From the NCBI RefSeq assembly GCF_003259845.1, contig NZ_QLMJ01000025.1, positions 1 through 64,000 on the forward strand: DNA of 64,000 bases, in the 5' to 3' direction. This document shows, one piece after another, positions 53,901 through 62,039 of this stretch; within the stretch, counting starts at the first letter, position 1; every line of letters begins with the position of its first letter. A program made the position numbers and the translations under genes. The notes beneath the pieces are model-generated. The model had not been told where the DNA came from. It worked only from the letters and a program-made list of their open reading frames with translations, and ran no database searches. This DNA comes from Actinoplanes lutulentus (GTDB taxonomy: Bacteria > Actinomycetota > Actinomycetes > Mycobacteriales > Micromonosporaceae).

Positions 53901-53957
53901 CGAGCCGTAGCTCAGCCATGTAATGAGGGTCCGATTACATGGCTAGACTACGGCTCG
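53901..53957. repeat. Long inverted repeat
   Basis: CGAGCCGTAG (53901-53910) and AGCCATGTAAT (53914-53924) pair with ATTACATGGCT (53934-53944) and CTACGGCTCG (53948-53957). The arms are 24 nt with 21 matches and a 3x3 internal loop; the terminal loop is 9 nt. It lies between two convergent genes, 268 bases after the stop of the phosphatase-like gene. The outer part looks a little like a tRNA 5' end but no cloverleaf forms. Confidence 0.85.
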
Positions 53958-54110
53958 GCTCGTTCAGCGGGCGCTCGGCTGCCGAGCCGGGCCGGGCCGG
54001 GCCAGCGGAGTCGGCGGAGTCGGGGTCGGGGTCGGGGTCGGAGTCGACGCCACGCGAGCGACCCGCCGCTGCTGCGTGTCGGGTCGGGTAGGGGTGCTGT
54101 CTCGGCGGGG

Positions 54111-54464
54111 TCAGGCGGCGAAGGTCTGTGGGAGGACGCCGGTGTCCCAGAGGGTGTCCAGGTGGGACAGGAAGCCCGTGAGGCTGCGCTCCAGCTCGCG
54201 GCGCTCGGACGGTGGCAGGGCCGCGAGCGGGTCGGAGAAGATCAGGCCGTCCGGGTGCTTGGCGCGGGTGCCGACGAACTTGGCGCATCCGGCGCACCAC
54301 ACGTAACTCACCAGGGTGGGGCGGCGGGCATTCTCCGGTGTCGTGAAATAGGCCCGCAGCCGGCGCTCGCCGCAGCCGGGGCAGTCCCGCTCCCCCGGCG
54401 ACAGGAAGAAGCTCTCGCCCTGGGTGAGCGCTGCCACCTCATCGGCGCTGAAGCTGCCGGTCAT
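54111..54464 (-). CDS. Zinc-ribbon protein (FBP-like)
   Basis: A 117-residue protein with two Cys pairs, CPGCGERRLRAYF (about 28-40) and YVWCAGCAKFVGTR (about 54-67), spaced as in a treble-clef or zinc-ribbon fold. The FBP C-terminal treble-clef family of elongation-factor-G binding proteins is a possible relation. The ATG overlaps the PLP-enzyme stop as ATGA. Confidence 0.65.
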   Translation of the reverse strand: MTGSFSADEVAALTQGESFFLSPGERDCPGCGERRLRAYFTTPENARRPTLVSYVWCAGCAKFVGTRAKHPDGLIFSDPLAALPPSERRELERSLTGFLSHLDTLWDTGVLPQTFAA

Positions 54465-55567
54465 CGGGAGGAGTCCAGGGCCGCCGTGATGTCCGCGATC
54501 AGGTCGGTGGTGTCCTCGATGCCGCAGGAGAATCGGACGAAGCCCGGTGCCGTGTCGTCACCCCACTGTGCTCGCCGGTCCGCTGTGGTGTGCACCCCGC
54601 CGAAGCTTGTCGCCGCGAAGACCAGTTCGGCCGACTCCAGGAAGCGGGCCACGCGCTCGGCGGAGCCCAGGTCGAACGAGACCACCCCGGGGATGCGGCG
54701 CATCTGGGTCGAGGCGATCGGGTACGACGGGTCGGACGGCAGGCCCGGCCACCGCACGCCGGTCACGTCGGGGCGGGTGAGCAGCAGTTCGGCGACGGCT
54801 GCCGCGTTCTGGCTCTGCCGGGCGAGCCGCAGGTCCAGGGTGGCGATCGAGCGGTGGGCCAGCCAGCAGTCGAAGGCGCCCGGTACCGCGCCGGTCTGCT
54901 TGCGCCACGTCTCCACCCTGCCGAGCAGCTCCGGGTCGGTGGCCGCGACGTAACCGAGCAGCACGTCGGAGTGCCCGGTCAACGCCTTCGTGCCGGAGGC
55001 GACGACCAGGTCGGCGCCGAGGGCCAGCGGGTTCTGCCCGAGCGGCGTGGCAGTGGTGTTGTCGACGGCCACGAGCGCGCCGGCCGCGTGGGCAGCCGCG
55101 GAGATCGCACGGATGTCACAGACGTCGAGGCCCGGGTTGGCCGGCGTTTCCAGCAGCACCAGCCGCACGCCCGTCAGATCAGGGTATGGGTGCGATGCCG
55201 TTGGAATCAGTACGAGTTTGACGCCCAGGTCACGAAGCGTGGTTTCGGCGAATGCGCGTACCGTGAAATATCCGTCCGCGGGGAGCGCGACCGTGTCGCC
55301 GGTGCGAAGCACCGCGAGGAGCAGGGCGGTGATCGCCGCCTGGCCGCTCGCGAAGACCAGGGCGGGCGCGCCTTCGAGCGCGCCGATCGCTGATTCCAGA
55401 AGCTCCCGGGTGGGGTGCTCGGTGCGGGCGTAACCGTGCTCGCCGGGCCCGGTGGCCGGATCGAGGTGGTACGGCGCCGCGAAGACCGGACCGGGCAGGA
55501 AAGGCTCACCGACCACGGGCGCGGGCAGACCGGCGTGGACCGAACGGGTGCCGTCGGAGTAAGTCAC
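54461..55567 (-). CDS. Cys/Met-metabolism PLP-dependent enzyme
   Basis: A 368-residue enzyme of the cystathionine gamma-lyase/synthase fold. TRSVHAGLP start, YARTEHPTRELLESAIGALEG, FASGQAAITALLLAV, LLETPANPGLDVCDI, VAVDNTTATPLGQNPL, and VASGTKALTGHSDVLLGY with the PLP Lys. It probably acts on a sulfur amino acid (lyase or desulfurase); the exact reaction is not clear. The GTG at 55567 overlaps the gpsA stop as GTGA, so the longer fused-looking frame upstream is not real. Confidence 0.85.
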   Translation of the reverse strand: MTYSDGTRSVHAGLPAPVVGEPFLPGPVFAAPYHLDPATGPGEHGYARTEHPTRELLESAIGALEGAPALVFASGQAAITALLLAVLRTGDTVALPADGYFTVRAFAETTLRDLGVKLVLIPTASHPYPDLTGVRLVLLETPANPGLDVCDIRAISAAAHAAGALVAVDNTTATPLGQNPLALGADLVVASGTKALTGHSDVLLGYVAATDPELLGRVETWRKQTGAVPGAFDCWLAHRSIATLDLRLARQSQNAAAVAELLLTRPDVTGVRWPGLPSDPSYPIASTQMRRIPGVVSFDLGSAERVARFLESAELVFAATSFGGVHTTADRRAQWGDDTAPGFVRFSCGIEDTTDLIADITAALDSSR

Positions 55568-56556
55568 TCGGGTTTCATCTCTCGTGTCATCAGCAGTTTC
55601 ACCGCGACCCGCGGGTCGGCGCCCTCGTGGCAGACGCGTTCGACCTGCTCGACGATCGGCATCTCGACGCCGTTCGCCCGGGCCAGGTCGCGGAGGGAGA
55701 GGCAGCTCTTCACGCCTTCGGCGGTCTGCCGGGTGGCGACCTGCGCCTGCTCCAGCGACTCGCCGCGGCCGAGGTGCTCGCCGAAGGTGCGGTTGCGGGC
55801 CAGCGGCGACGAGCAGGAGGCGACCAGGTCGCCGAGCCCGGCCAGGCCGGCGAAGGTCAGCGGGTCGGCGCCGAGGGCGACACCGAGCCGGGCCGTCTCG
55901 GCGAGACCGCGAGTGATCAGCGAAGCGCGGGTGTTGTCGCCGAGGCCGATCGCGACGGCCATGCCGTACGCCAGCGCGATCACGTTCTTGGTGGCGCCGC
56001 CGAGCTCGCAGCCGATCACGTCGTCGCTGGTGTACGGCCGGAAGTACGGCGTGGCCAGCGCGTGCTGCACCTGCTTGGCGCGGCCCTCGTCGGAGCAGGC
56101 CACCACGGTCGCGGTGGGCTGGTTCGCGGCGATCTCGGGTGCCAGGTTGGGTCCGGAGACCACCACCACCCGGTCCGCGGCGACGCCGGCCGTGTCGACG
56201 ATCACCTCGCTCATCCGCTTGAGGGTGCCGAGCTCGATGCCCTTCATGAGCGAGACCACTGTGGCGTCGCGGGGAAAGGCCGAGGCCCAGTCGGCGAGGT
56301 TGGCGCGCAGGGTCTGCGACGGCACCGCGATGGCGATCAGCTCGGCGCCGGACACCGCCTCGGCCAGGTCGGTCGTGCCGGTGACGTTCTGCGCCAGGCG
56401 TACGCCCGGAAGCGACCCCTCGTTGGTCCGCTGCTCCCGGATCTCGGTGGCGACCGCTTCCCGCCGTGCCCACATGGTCACGTCCGAGCCGGCGTCGGCG
56501 AGCACCTTCGCGAACGCCGTACCCCACGATCCGGATCCGATGACGGCGGCCTTCAT
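55564..56556 (-). CDS. gpsA: NAD(P)-dependent glycerol-3-phosphate dehydrogenase
   Basis: A 330-residue enzyme that supplies glycerol-3-phosphate for phospholipids. AVIGSGSWGTAFAKVLAD (Rossmann), SLMKGIELGTLKRMSEV (catalytic Lys region), VSGPNLAPEIA, GCELGGATKNVIALAYG and TFAGLAGLGDL. ATG overlaps the plsC stop as ATGA. Coupled with plsC, the next step of the pathway. Confidence 0.95.
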   Translation of the reverse strand: MKAAVIGSGSWGTAFAKVLADAGSDVTMWARREAVATEIREQRTNEGSLPGVRLAQNVTGTTDLAEAVSGAELIAIAVPSQTLRANLADWASAFPRDATVVSLMKGIELGTLKRMSEVIVDTAGVAADRVVVVSGPNLAPEIAANQPTATVVACSDEGRAKQVQHALATPYFRPYTSDDVIGCELGGATKNVIALAYGMAVAIGLGDNTRASLITRGLAETARLGVALGADPLTFAGLAGLGDLVASCSSPLARNRTFGEHLGRGESLEQAQVATRQTAEGVKSCLSLRDLARANGVEMPIVEQVERVCHEGADPRVAVKLLMTREMKPE

Positions 56557-57278
56557 GGTGCGTCCTCCGAGGTCGAGGCCCGGCGGGCGGGCCGTTCATA
56601 GAGCGCCGGCGGTTCGCCGTCGCGGATCTCACCGAGCAGATCCCGGACACCCAGCATGATCGCCTCGGTCATCTCTTCCAGCACCGCCCGGCTCGGCGTG
56701 GCGCCGGACCAGCGCGCCAGATCGATCGGCTTGCCGGTGGTGACCGTGATGTGGGTACGCCGCAGCTTCAGCTTGTTGGTACGCGGATCGAAGATCACCT
56801 GCGGTCCCCAGGCGGCCATCGGCACCACCGGAGCGCCGGTGAGCAGGGCCAGCCGGGCAGCGCCGGTCTTGCCGCGCATCGGCCAGAGGTCGGGGTGCCG
56901 GGTGGTTGTGCCCTCCGGGTAGATCACCACGGCATCGCCCTCGTTCAGGGCCGTGACCAGCGTCTCCAGCGACTTCACCGCCTCGACACTGCCTCGTTCG
57001 ACCGGGATCTGCCGGGTCTTGCGCAGCAGGAACCCGATGACCGGCACCCGCCAGACGCTGGCCTTGCCGAGGAACCGGGGCCAGCGGCCGGCCCGGTAGA
57101 CGTAGTGGGCGACCACGAGTGGATCGAAGTGCGAGACGTGGTTCGGCACCAGGATGACCGGCCCGGTCTTGGGCACGTTCGCCCGGCCGATCCAGGTCTT
57201 CGTGGTCAGCGCGGTCATGACGGGCACCACCAGCATCACCGCGAAACGCTGCCAGAATCCGAGCCTGAGCTGCGCCAC
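56553..57278 (-). CDS. plsC: 1-acylglycerol-3-phosphate acyltransferase
   Basis: A 241-residue membrane-associated acyltransferase. VPNHVSHFDPLVVA carries the H-x4-D motif, VERGSVEAVKSL motif II, and VIYPEGTTTRHPDLW motif III. It acylates lysophosphatidic acid. GTG at 57278, preceded by GGGGGA, is taken as start; the frame is open upstream, into the shadow of the divergent cofC. Confidence 0.9.
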   Translation of the reverse strand: MAQLRLGFWQRFAVMLVVPVMTALTTKTWIGRANVPKTGPVILVPNHVSHFDPLVVAHYVYRAGRWPRFLGKASVWRVPVIGFLLRKTRQIPVERGSVEAVKSLETLVTALNEGDAVVIYPEGTTTRHPDLWPMRGKTGAARLALLTGAPVVPMAAWGPQVIFDPRTNKLKLRRTHITVTTGKPIDLARWSGATPSRAVLEEMTEAIMLGVRDLLGEIRDGEPPALYERPARRASTSEDAP

Positions 57279-57401
57279 GGCATCCCCCGTCCCTCGATCG
57301 GCGACGTATCCGCGCCGCACCACGTTCACCTGCGACGAAATCATGCCCGCTGGGAACCGGCACGACCAGGGAGGGGTCTTACGAAGTGCGCAAAACCGCA
57401 G

Positions 57402-58073
57402 ATGGAGGTCGTGGGGCAGACTGATCTGGTGGTGGTGCGGAAGTGGACCGTGGTGATCCCGGTCAAGCGGCTGGGGTCGGCCAAGACGCGGTTGCGGGGC
57501 GCGGTGCCCGCCGACCGGCATCCGGAGCTGGCGCTCGCCATGGTGCGCGACACCGTGGCCGCGGTGCTGGCGACCCCGTCGGTGGCCGGGCTCGTGGTGG
57601 TCACCGACGATCCGGCGGTCGCCGTGGCGGTCCGCCGGCTGGGCGCCCGGGTGGCGCCGGACCCGGGCGACGGGCTGAACGGCGCCATGCGGCACGGCGC
57701 CGACGAGGTGGCCGGGCTCGCCACCCACCGGGCCGTGCTCACCGGCGACCTGCCGGCCCTGCGTCCCGAGCAGCTCGACGAGGCGCTGGGCCGGGTGGCC
57801 GGGCGGGCGTTCGTACCGGACGCGGCCGGCACCGGCACGGTCCTGCTCGCGGTGCCGCCGGGTGAGCCGCTCCGGCCGCTGTTCGGCCCGCACTCGGCGC
57901 GGGCGCACGCCGGCTCCGGCGCCACCGCGCTCACCGGCGACTGGCCCGGTCTGCGGCAGGACGTGGACACCGCCGCCGATCTCGGCACCGTGCTGGGTCT
58001 CGGCGCCGGCCGGCGGACCTGTGAGCTCCTGCGTGATCTCGGACTCACGGCGGCGTGCACATCGGCCGCATGA
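57402..58073 (+). CDS. cofC: 2-phospho-L-lactate guanylyltransferase
   Basis: A 223-residue nucleotidyltransferase of coenzyme F420 synthesis. WTVVIPVKRLGSAKTRLRG is the N-terminal GTP-binding motif, LVVVTDDPAVAVAV and LTGDLPALRPEQLDEAL follow, and PGDGLNGAMRHGA is typical of CofC. Start is uncertain: ATG at 57402 adds about 13 residues before the core; GTG codons at 57429-57435 are alternatives. Divergent from plsC. Confidence 0.88.
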   Translation: MEVVGQTDLVVVRKWTVVIPVKRLGSAKTRLRGAVPADRHPELALAMVRDTVAAVLATPSVAGLVVVTDDPAVAVAVRRLGARVAPDPGDGLNGAMRHGADEVAGLATHRAVLTGDLPALRPEQLDEALGRVAGRAFVPDAAGTGTVLLAVPPGEPLRPLFGPHSARAHAGSGATALTGDWPGLRQDVDTAADLGTVLGLGAGRRTCELLRDLGLTAACTSAA

Positions 58074-58104
58074 CAGCCGCCGGGAACAGGTAGCGTTCTG
58101 CGTT

Positions 58105-58302
58105 ATGCAGGGGACGATCGCGACCTTCGACCCGGAAAACCGCAGCGGCACGCTGCTGCTCGACGACGGCTCTGAACTGGGGTTCGCAGCGGAGGCCTTC
58201 GCACGGTCCGGCCTGCGGCTGCTACGTCTGGGGCAGCGGGTCACCGTGGAGGCCGCCGCCGACGGCACGATCGCACGGGTGACGATTCCCGGAGTTGTCT
58301 GA
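58105..58302 (+). CDS. Small cold-shock-like OB-fold protein
   Basis: A 65-residue protein, MQGTIATFDPENRSGTLLLDDGSELGF, then a GQRVTVEAAADGTIARVTI end, which fits a CspA-like OB fold but without the RNP1 aromatic motif. Between cofC and ppk. It may bind nucleic acid weakly; function unknown. Confidence 0.75.
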   Translation: MQGTIATFDPENRSGTLLLDDGSELGFAAEAFARSGLRLLRLGQRVTVEAAADGTIARVTIPGVV

Positions 58303-58357
58303 ATTGATCATCCGGTAGTTCGTTTCACGTTTCGTCGGAAGCGGCAAGAATAGGCTC

Positions 58358-60649
58358 ATGCAGACCCCGCCCCGGACCCCCGAGCCCCGCAGGCGTGGCC
58401 CGAACGGCCGCTTTCTCCCCCCTGACACCGCCGAGACGCAACCTGTCGAGGTGATCGAGCCCGCAGCCGTTGTCGAGACGACTGTGGAGGCTGAGGCAAA
58501 ACCGGAGGAACAGGTCGTGGAGATAGTGACGGAAGTGACCGACGTGACGGACGAGGACGTCGAGCCCATCATCGACGAGCGTTATTACCTGCCGTCCGAC
58601 CGCTTCCTGAACCGGGAACTCTCCTGGCTGGACTTCAACGCCCGCGTGCTGGCCCTCGCCGAGGACCCCGGCACCCCGCTGCTGGAGCGGGCGAAATTCC
58701 TCGCCATCTTCGCGAGCAACCTGGACGAGTTCTTCATGGTCCGGGTCGCCGGCCTGAAGCGTCGGCTCAGCGCCGGTCTGCCGGTCCGCGGCGGTGACCG
58801 TTCCCCGCTGCGCCACCAGATCGAGATGATCACCGAGCGGGTCGCGGACCTGGTGACCCGGCACGCCGCCTGCTTCTCCGACGAGGTCCGGCCGAAACTC
58901 GCCGCCGAGAGCATCGAGGTGGTCAGCTGGCGGGAACTGGACGCACCCGAGCAGGGGCGGCTGCGGACGTTCTTCCGTGAGCAGGTCTTCCCGGTGCTGA
59001 CGCCGCTCGCGGTCGACCCGGCGCACCCGTTCCCGTACATCTCCAGCCGCTCGCTGAACCTCGCGGTGGCCCTGCGGTACCCGGACGGCGACGCGCCCGA
59101 GCTGTTCGCCCGGATAAAGGTGCCGAACAACGTTCCCCGCTTCGTGACCGTGCAGAACGACAGCCGCGGTGTGCGCTTCCTGCCGATCGAGGAGCTCATC
59201 GCCAACCACCTCGACCAGCTCTTCCCGGGCATGCAGATCCTGGAGGTGCACGCGTTCCGGGTGACCCGCAACGCCGAGCTGGAGGTCGACGAGGACCGCG
59301 ACGAGGACCTGCTCCAGGCGCTGGAGCGGGAGATCGCGCAGCGCCGGTTCGGCCCGCCGGTCCGGCTCGAGGTGGCCGCCTCGATCAGCGACCACGTGCT
59401 CGACCTGCTGGTCCGTGAGCTCGACATGGACAGCCACGACGTACTGCGGGTGCCCGGCCTGCTCGATCTGTCGGCGCTCTGGCAGGTCTTCGGCGAGTGC
59501 GACCGCGATGATCTGAAGGACCGCCCTTTCGTCCCGGCGACCCATCCGCAGCTGGCCGACGGCGAGGTGCCACGCAGCGTCTTCAACCGGCTGCGGGAGT
59601 CCGACATCCTGGTGCACCACCCGTACCACTCGTTCTCGACGAGCGTGCAGCGCTTCATCGAGCAGGCCGCCGCCGACCCGAACGTGCTGGCCATCAAGCA
59701 GACGCTGTACCGGACCTCGGGTGACTCGCCGATCGTGGACGCCCTGGTGGACGCGGCGGCCGCCGGCAAGCAGGTGGTGGTCCTGGTCGAGGTGAAGGCC
59801 CGTTTCGACGAGGTGGCGAACATCGCCTGGGCACGCACCCTGGAGCGGGCCGGCTGCCACGTCGTCTACGGCCTGGTCGGCCTGAAGACGCACTGCAAGA
59901 CCGCCCTCGTCGTACGCCAGGAGGGCAACCAGATCCGCCGGTACTGCCACATCGGCACCGGCAACTATCACCCGAAGACCGCCCGGCTCTACGAGGACTT
60001 CGGCATGCTGACCGCCGACCCCGAGGTGGGCGCGGACGTCACCGACCTGTTCAACGTGCTCACCGGGTACAGCCGGCAGACCACGTTCCGGCGTCTGCTG
60101 GTGGCCCCGCACGGCGTACGCCGTGGTCTGGTCGAGCGGATCGAGGAACAGGCCCGGATCGCCCGGTCCGGCGGCGAGGCCCTGGTGCAGATCAAGGTGA
60201 ACTCGCTGGTGGACGAGGAGACCATCGACGCGCTCTACCGCGCCTCCCAGGACGGCGTGAAAATCGACCTGGTCATCCGCGGGATGTGCGCGCTGCGACC
60301 GGGTGTGGAGGGCATGTCGGAGAACATCCGGGTCCGCTCGATCGTGGGCCGGTTCCTGGAGCACTCCCGGATCTTCCGGTTCGGCCCGGGCCCCGACTCC
60401 GAGTACTGGATGGGCTCCGCCGACCTGATGCACCGCAACCTGGACCGCCGGGTGGAGGCCCTGGTCCGGGTCACGCTCACGTCGGCCCGCGAGGAGATGC
60501 GCAACGTCCTCGAGATGTCGATGCGGGACCAGACCGAGGGCTGGGACCTGGACGGCGACGGCATCTGGCAGCGCAACCTCGGTACGCCCGGCCGCCCGCA
60601 GGTCCACCTCCAGGACGCCCTGCTCCGCCGCGTCATCAAGAAGACCTGA
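58358..60649 (+). CDS. ppk: Polyphosphate kinase 1
   Basis: A 763-residue PPK1 that makes polyphosphate from ATP. Residues 1-70 form an acidic, Val/Glu-rich extension. The N domain starts RYYLPSDRFLNRELSWLDFN. The catalytic head has VEVKARFDEVANI, HCKTALVVRQEG and RRYCHIGTGNYHPKTARLYEDFG (the phospho-His loop), and a second phospholipase-D-like part, RSIVGRFLEHSRIFRFG. The next gene overlaps its stop (TGATG). Confidence 0.96.
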   Translation: MQTPPRTPEPRRRGPNGRFLPPDTAETQPVEVIEPAAVVETTVEAEAKPEEQVVEIVTEVTDVTDEDVEPIIDERYYLPSDRFLNRELSWLDFNARVLALAEDPGTPLLERAKFLAIFASNLDEFFMVRVAGLKRRLSAGLPVRGGDRSPLRHQIEMITERVADLVTRHAACFSDEVRPKLAAESIEVVSWRELDAPEQGRLRTFFREQVFPVLTPLAVDPAHPFPYISSRSLNLAVALRYPDGDAPELFARIKVPNNVPRFVTVQNDSRGVRFLPIEELIANHLDQLFPGMQILEVHAFRVTRNAELEVDEDRDEDLLQALEREIAQRRFGPPVRLEVAASISDHVLDLLVRELDMDSHDVLRVPGLLDLSALWQVFGECDRDDLKDRPFVPATHPQLADGEVPRSVFNRLRESDILVHHPYHSFSTSVQRFIEQAAADPNVLAIKQTLYRTSGDSPIVDALVDAAAAGKQVVVLVEVKARFDEVANIAWARTLERAGCHVVYGLVGLKTHCKTALVVRQEGNQIRRYCHIGTGNYHPKTARLYEDFGMLTADPEVGADVTDLFNVLTGYSRQTTFRRLLVAPHGVRRGLVERIEEQARIARSGGEALVQIKVNSLVDEETIDALYRASQDGVKIDLVIRGMCALRPGVEGMSENIRVRSIVGRFLEHSRIFRFGPGPDSEYWMGSADLMHRNLDRRVEALVRVTLTSAREEMRNVLEMSMRDQTEGWDLDGDGIWQRNLGTPGRPQVHLQDALLRRVIKKT

Positions 60650-61533
60650 TGCCGGACGCCGAGTTCGCCGCGGGCGGGGTGCTCCACCGCCCGCGCCCGG
60701 ACGGTGCCGAGGTCTGCCTCGTGCACCGCCCGCGATACGACGACTGGAGCCTGCCGAAAGGCAAGCTGGCCGACGGCGAGCCGGCCCTGCTCGGCGCGCT
60801 GCGCGAGGTGGAGGAGGAGACCGGCACGGCCGGGATCCCGCTGCTGCGGCTGCCCGACATCGACTACACGCTGGCGGACGGCCGGCCCAAGAACGTCGCG
60901 TACTGGCTGCTGCAGGCACCCGCCGAGAGCGACGGGCCGGTGCAGGACGCCGACGAGGTCGACGAGCGCGTCTGGCTGCCCCTGGCGGAGGCCCGGGAAC
61001 GGCTCACCTATCCGGCGGAGCAGGAGCTGCTGGACCACGTGGCCGCCCTGCCGCCGGTGACCTCGGTGATCGCGCTGGTCCGGCACGCCCACGCGGGCGA
61101 GCGGAAAAAGTGGAACGGGCGCGACGCGCTGCGCCCGATCGACCCGGAAGGCGCCAAGCAGGCCGACCGGATCGCGGCGACGCTGACATCGTTCCGGCCG
61201 CGCCGGCTGGTGGCGGCTCCCCCGCTGCGCTGCTCGCAGACCTTGGAACCGCTGGCCGCCGCGCTCGGCGCCGCACCGATCATCCTGGACGCCGCGTTCG
61301 CCGAGCCGTCCGAGACGACGGATCTGGCAACCCGGCTGTCGATGGCCCGGACCCGGCTCGCCGACCTGCGCAAAGCCGGCCGGGTCGTGGTGTGCAGCCA
61401 GGGCAAGGTGATGCCGCAGCTGCTGGCGCTGCTGCACGGTGGCGAGGACCACGAGGAGTTCAAGACCCGCAAGGGCGACGGCTGGCTTCTCACCTGGTCC
61501 GGCGAGCGGCTGCTGGGCGCCTCGCGGCTGTGA
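60649..61533 (+). CDS. mutT1: MutT1-type Nudix plus histidine-phosphatase protein
   Basis: A 294-residue fusion. A perfect Nudix box lies at about 38-60 (G-x5-E-x7-REV-x-EETG). The C-terminal half (about 145-294) is a histidine phosphatase domain with LVRHAHAGERKKW, in which RHG is RHA as in mycobacterial MutT1. MutT1 hydrolyses 8-oxo-GTP/dGTP and diadenosine polyphosphates. Coupled to ppk by a one-base overlap, which links it to phosphoanhydride metabolism. Its 3' end overlaps a convergent gene by 44 bases. Confidence 0.9.
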   Translation: MPDAEFAAGGVLHRPRPDGAEVCLVHRPRYDDWSLPKGKLADGEPALLGALREVEEETGTAGIPLLRLPDIDYTLADGRPKNVAYWLLQAPAESDGPVQDADEVDERVWLPLAEARERLTYPAEQELLDHVAALPPVTSVIALVRHAHAGERKKWNGRDALRPIDPEGAKQADRIAATLTSFRPRRLVAAPPLRCSQTLEPLAAALGAAPIILDAAFAEPSETTDLATRLSMARTRLADLRKAGRVVVCSQGKVMPQLLALLHGGEDHEEFKTRKGDGWLLTWSGERLLGASRL

Positions 61534-61930
61534 CCGCGCGGGCCGCCGGCGGGTCCGACCGCCAGTAACCGAGCAGGTCACCGGTGAGCCAGCGGGCCCG
61601 CCACAGCTCGTCACGCCGCGGCTCCCAGTCCCGGTACGGCAACAGCGCGAGCCGCCAGCTGAGCACACTCAGCAGGTACCAGCCGTACAGCGGGACCGCG
61701 CCGAGCCAGCCGTCCCGCCGCCGGTACGAGCACCACGGCGCGCACACGGCCACCGCGAGCCCGGACCATCCGCAGGTGATCAGCCAGTCCAGCACCGGCT
61801 GACCGGTGCGGTGCTCGGCCAGGTCGCCGAGTGTCCATCCGGGCAGGACGGCGACGACGAACAGCACCGCGGCGATGGACGAGCGCGCGACCAGACCACG
61901 TGGCGCTGACCTGTGTACCCACCGTTCCAT
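61490..61930 (-). CDS. Small membrane protein
   Basis: A 146-residue protein with about three hydrophobic segments (GLVARSSIAAVLFVVAVLPG, LITCGWSGLAVAVCAPW, VPLYGWYLLSVLSWRLALL) and a basic C-terminus. I do not recognise it. ATG at 61930. Its 3' end overlaps mutT1 on the other strand, which is unusual; a shorter or spurious gene is possible. Confidence 0.55.
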   Translation of the reverse strand: MERWVHRSAPRGLVARSSIAAVLFVVAVLPGWTLGDLAEHRTGQPVLDWLITCGWSGLAVAVCAPWCSYRRRDGWLGAVPLYGWYLLSVLSWRLALLPYRDWEPRRDELWRARWLTGDLLGYWRSDPPAARAVTAARRPAAARRTR

Positions 61931-61976
61931 GCCCGGACCGTAGGACGGGCCGGGCGGCGGCGTGCGGGAACACGGA

Positions 61977-62031
61977 AGGCGCCCACCCAACGGGTGGACG
62001 CCCTCGTATATCTACGGGCTCGGTGAGCCCG
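61977..62031 (-). terminator. Hairpins downstream of hup
   Basis: GGGCTC (62017-62022) pairs with GAGCCC (62026-62031), and farther on GGCGCCCACCC pairs with GGGTGGACGCC (61978-62003, one mismatch). No clear T-run follows either. Confidence 0.4.
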
Positions 62032-62039
62032 CTATCGGC

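Noticed and set aside
53901..53957. Possible tRNA (GCCGTAGCTCAG start)
   Set aside because: Only one long hairpin forms; there are no anticodon or T arms of the right size and no GTTCGA loop.
54461..56650. Apparent fusion of an Arg-rich region to the PLP enzyme
   Set aside because: The upstream part of the open frame is an antisense-like shadow of gpsA; the GTGA overlap at 55564-55567 marks the true start.
58310..58345. Possible Pho box before ppk
   Set aside because: GTTCGTTTCAC-GTTTCGTC is only loosely like the 11-bp PhoP repeats, and I cannot support it over chance.
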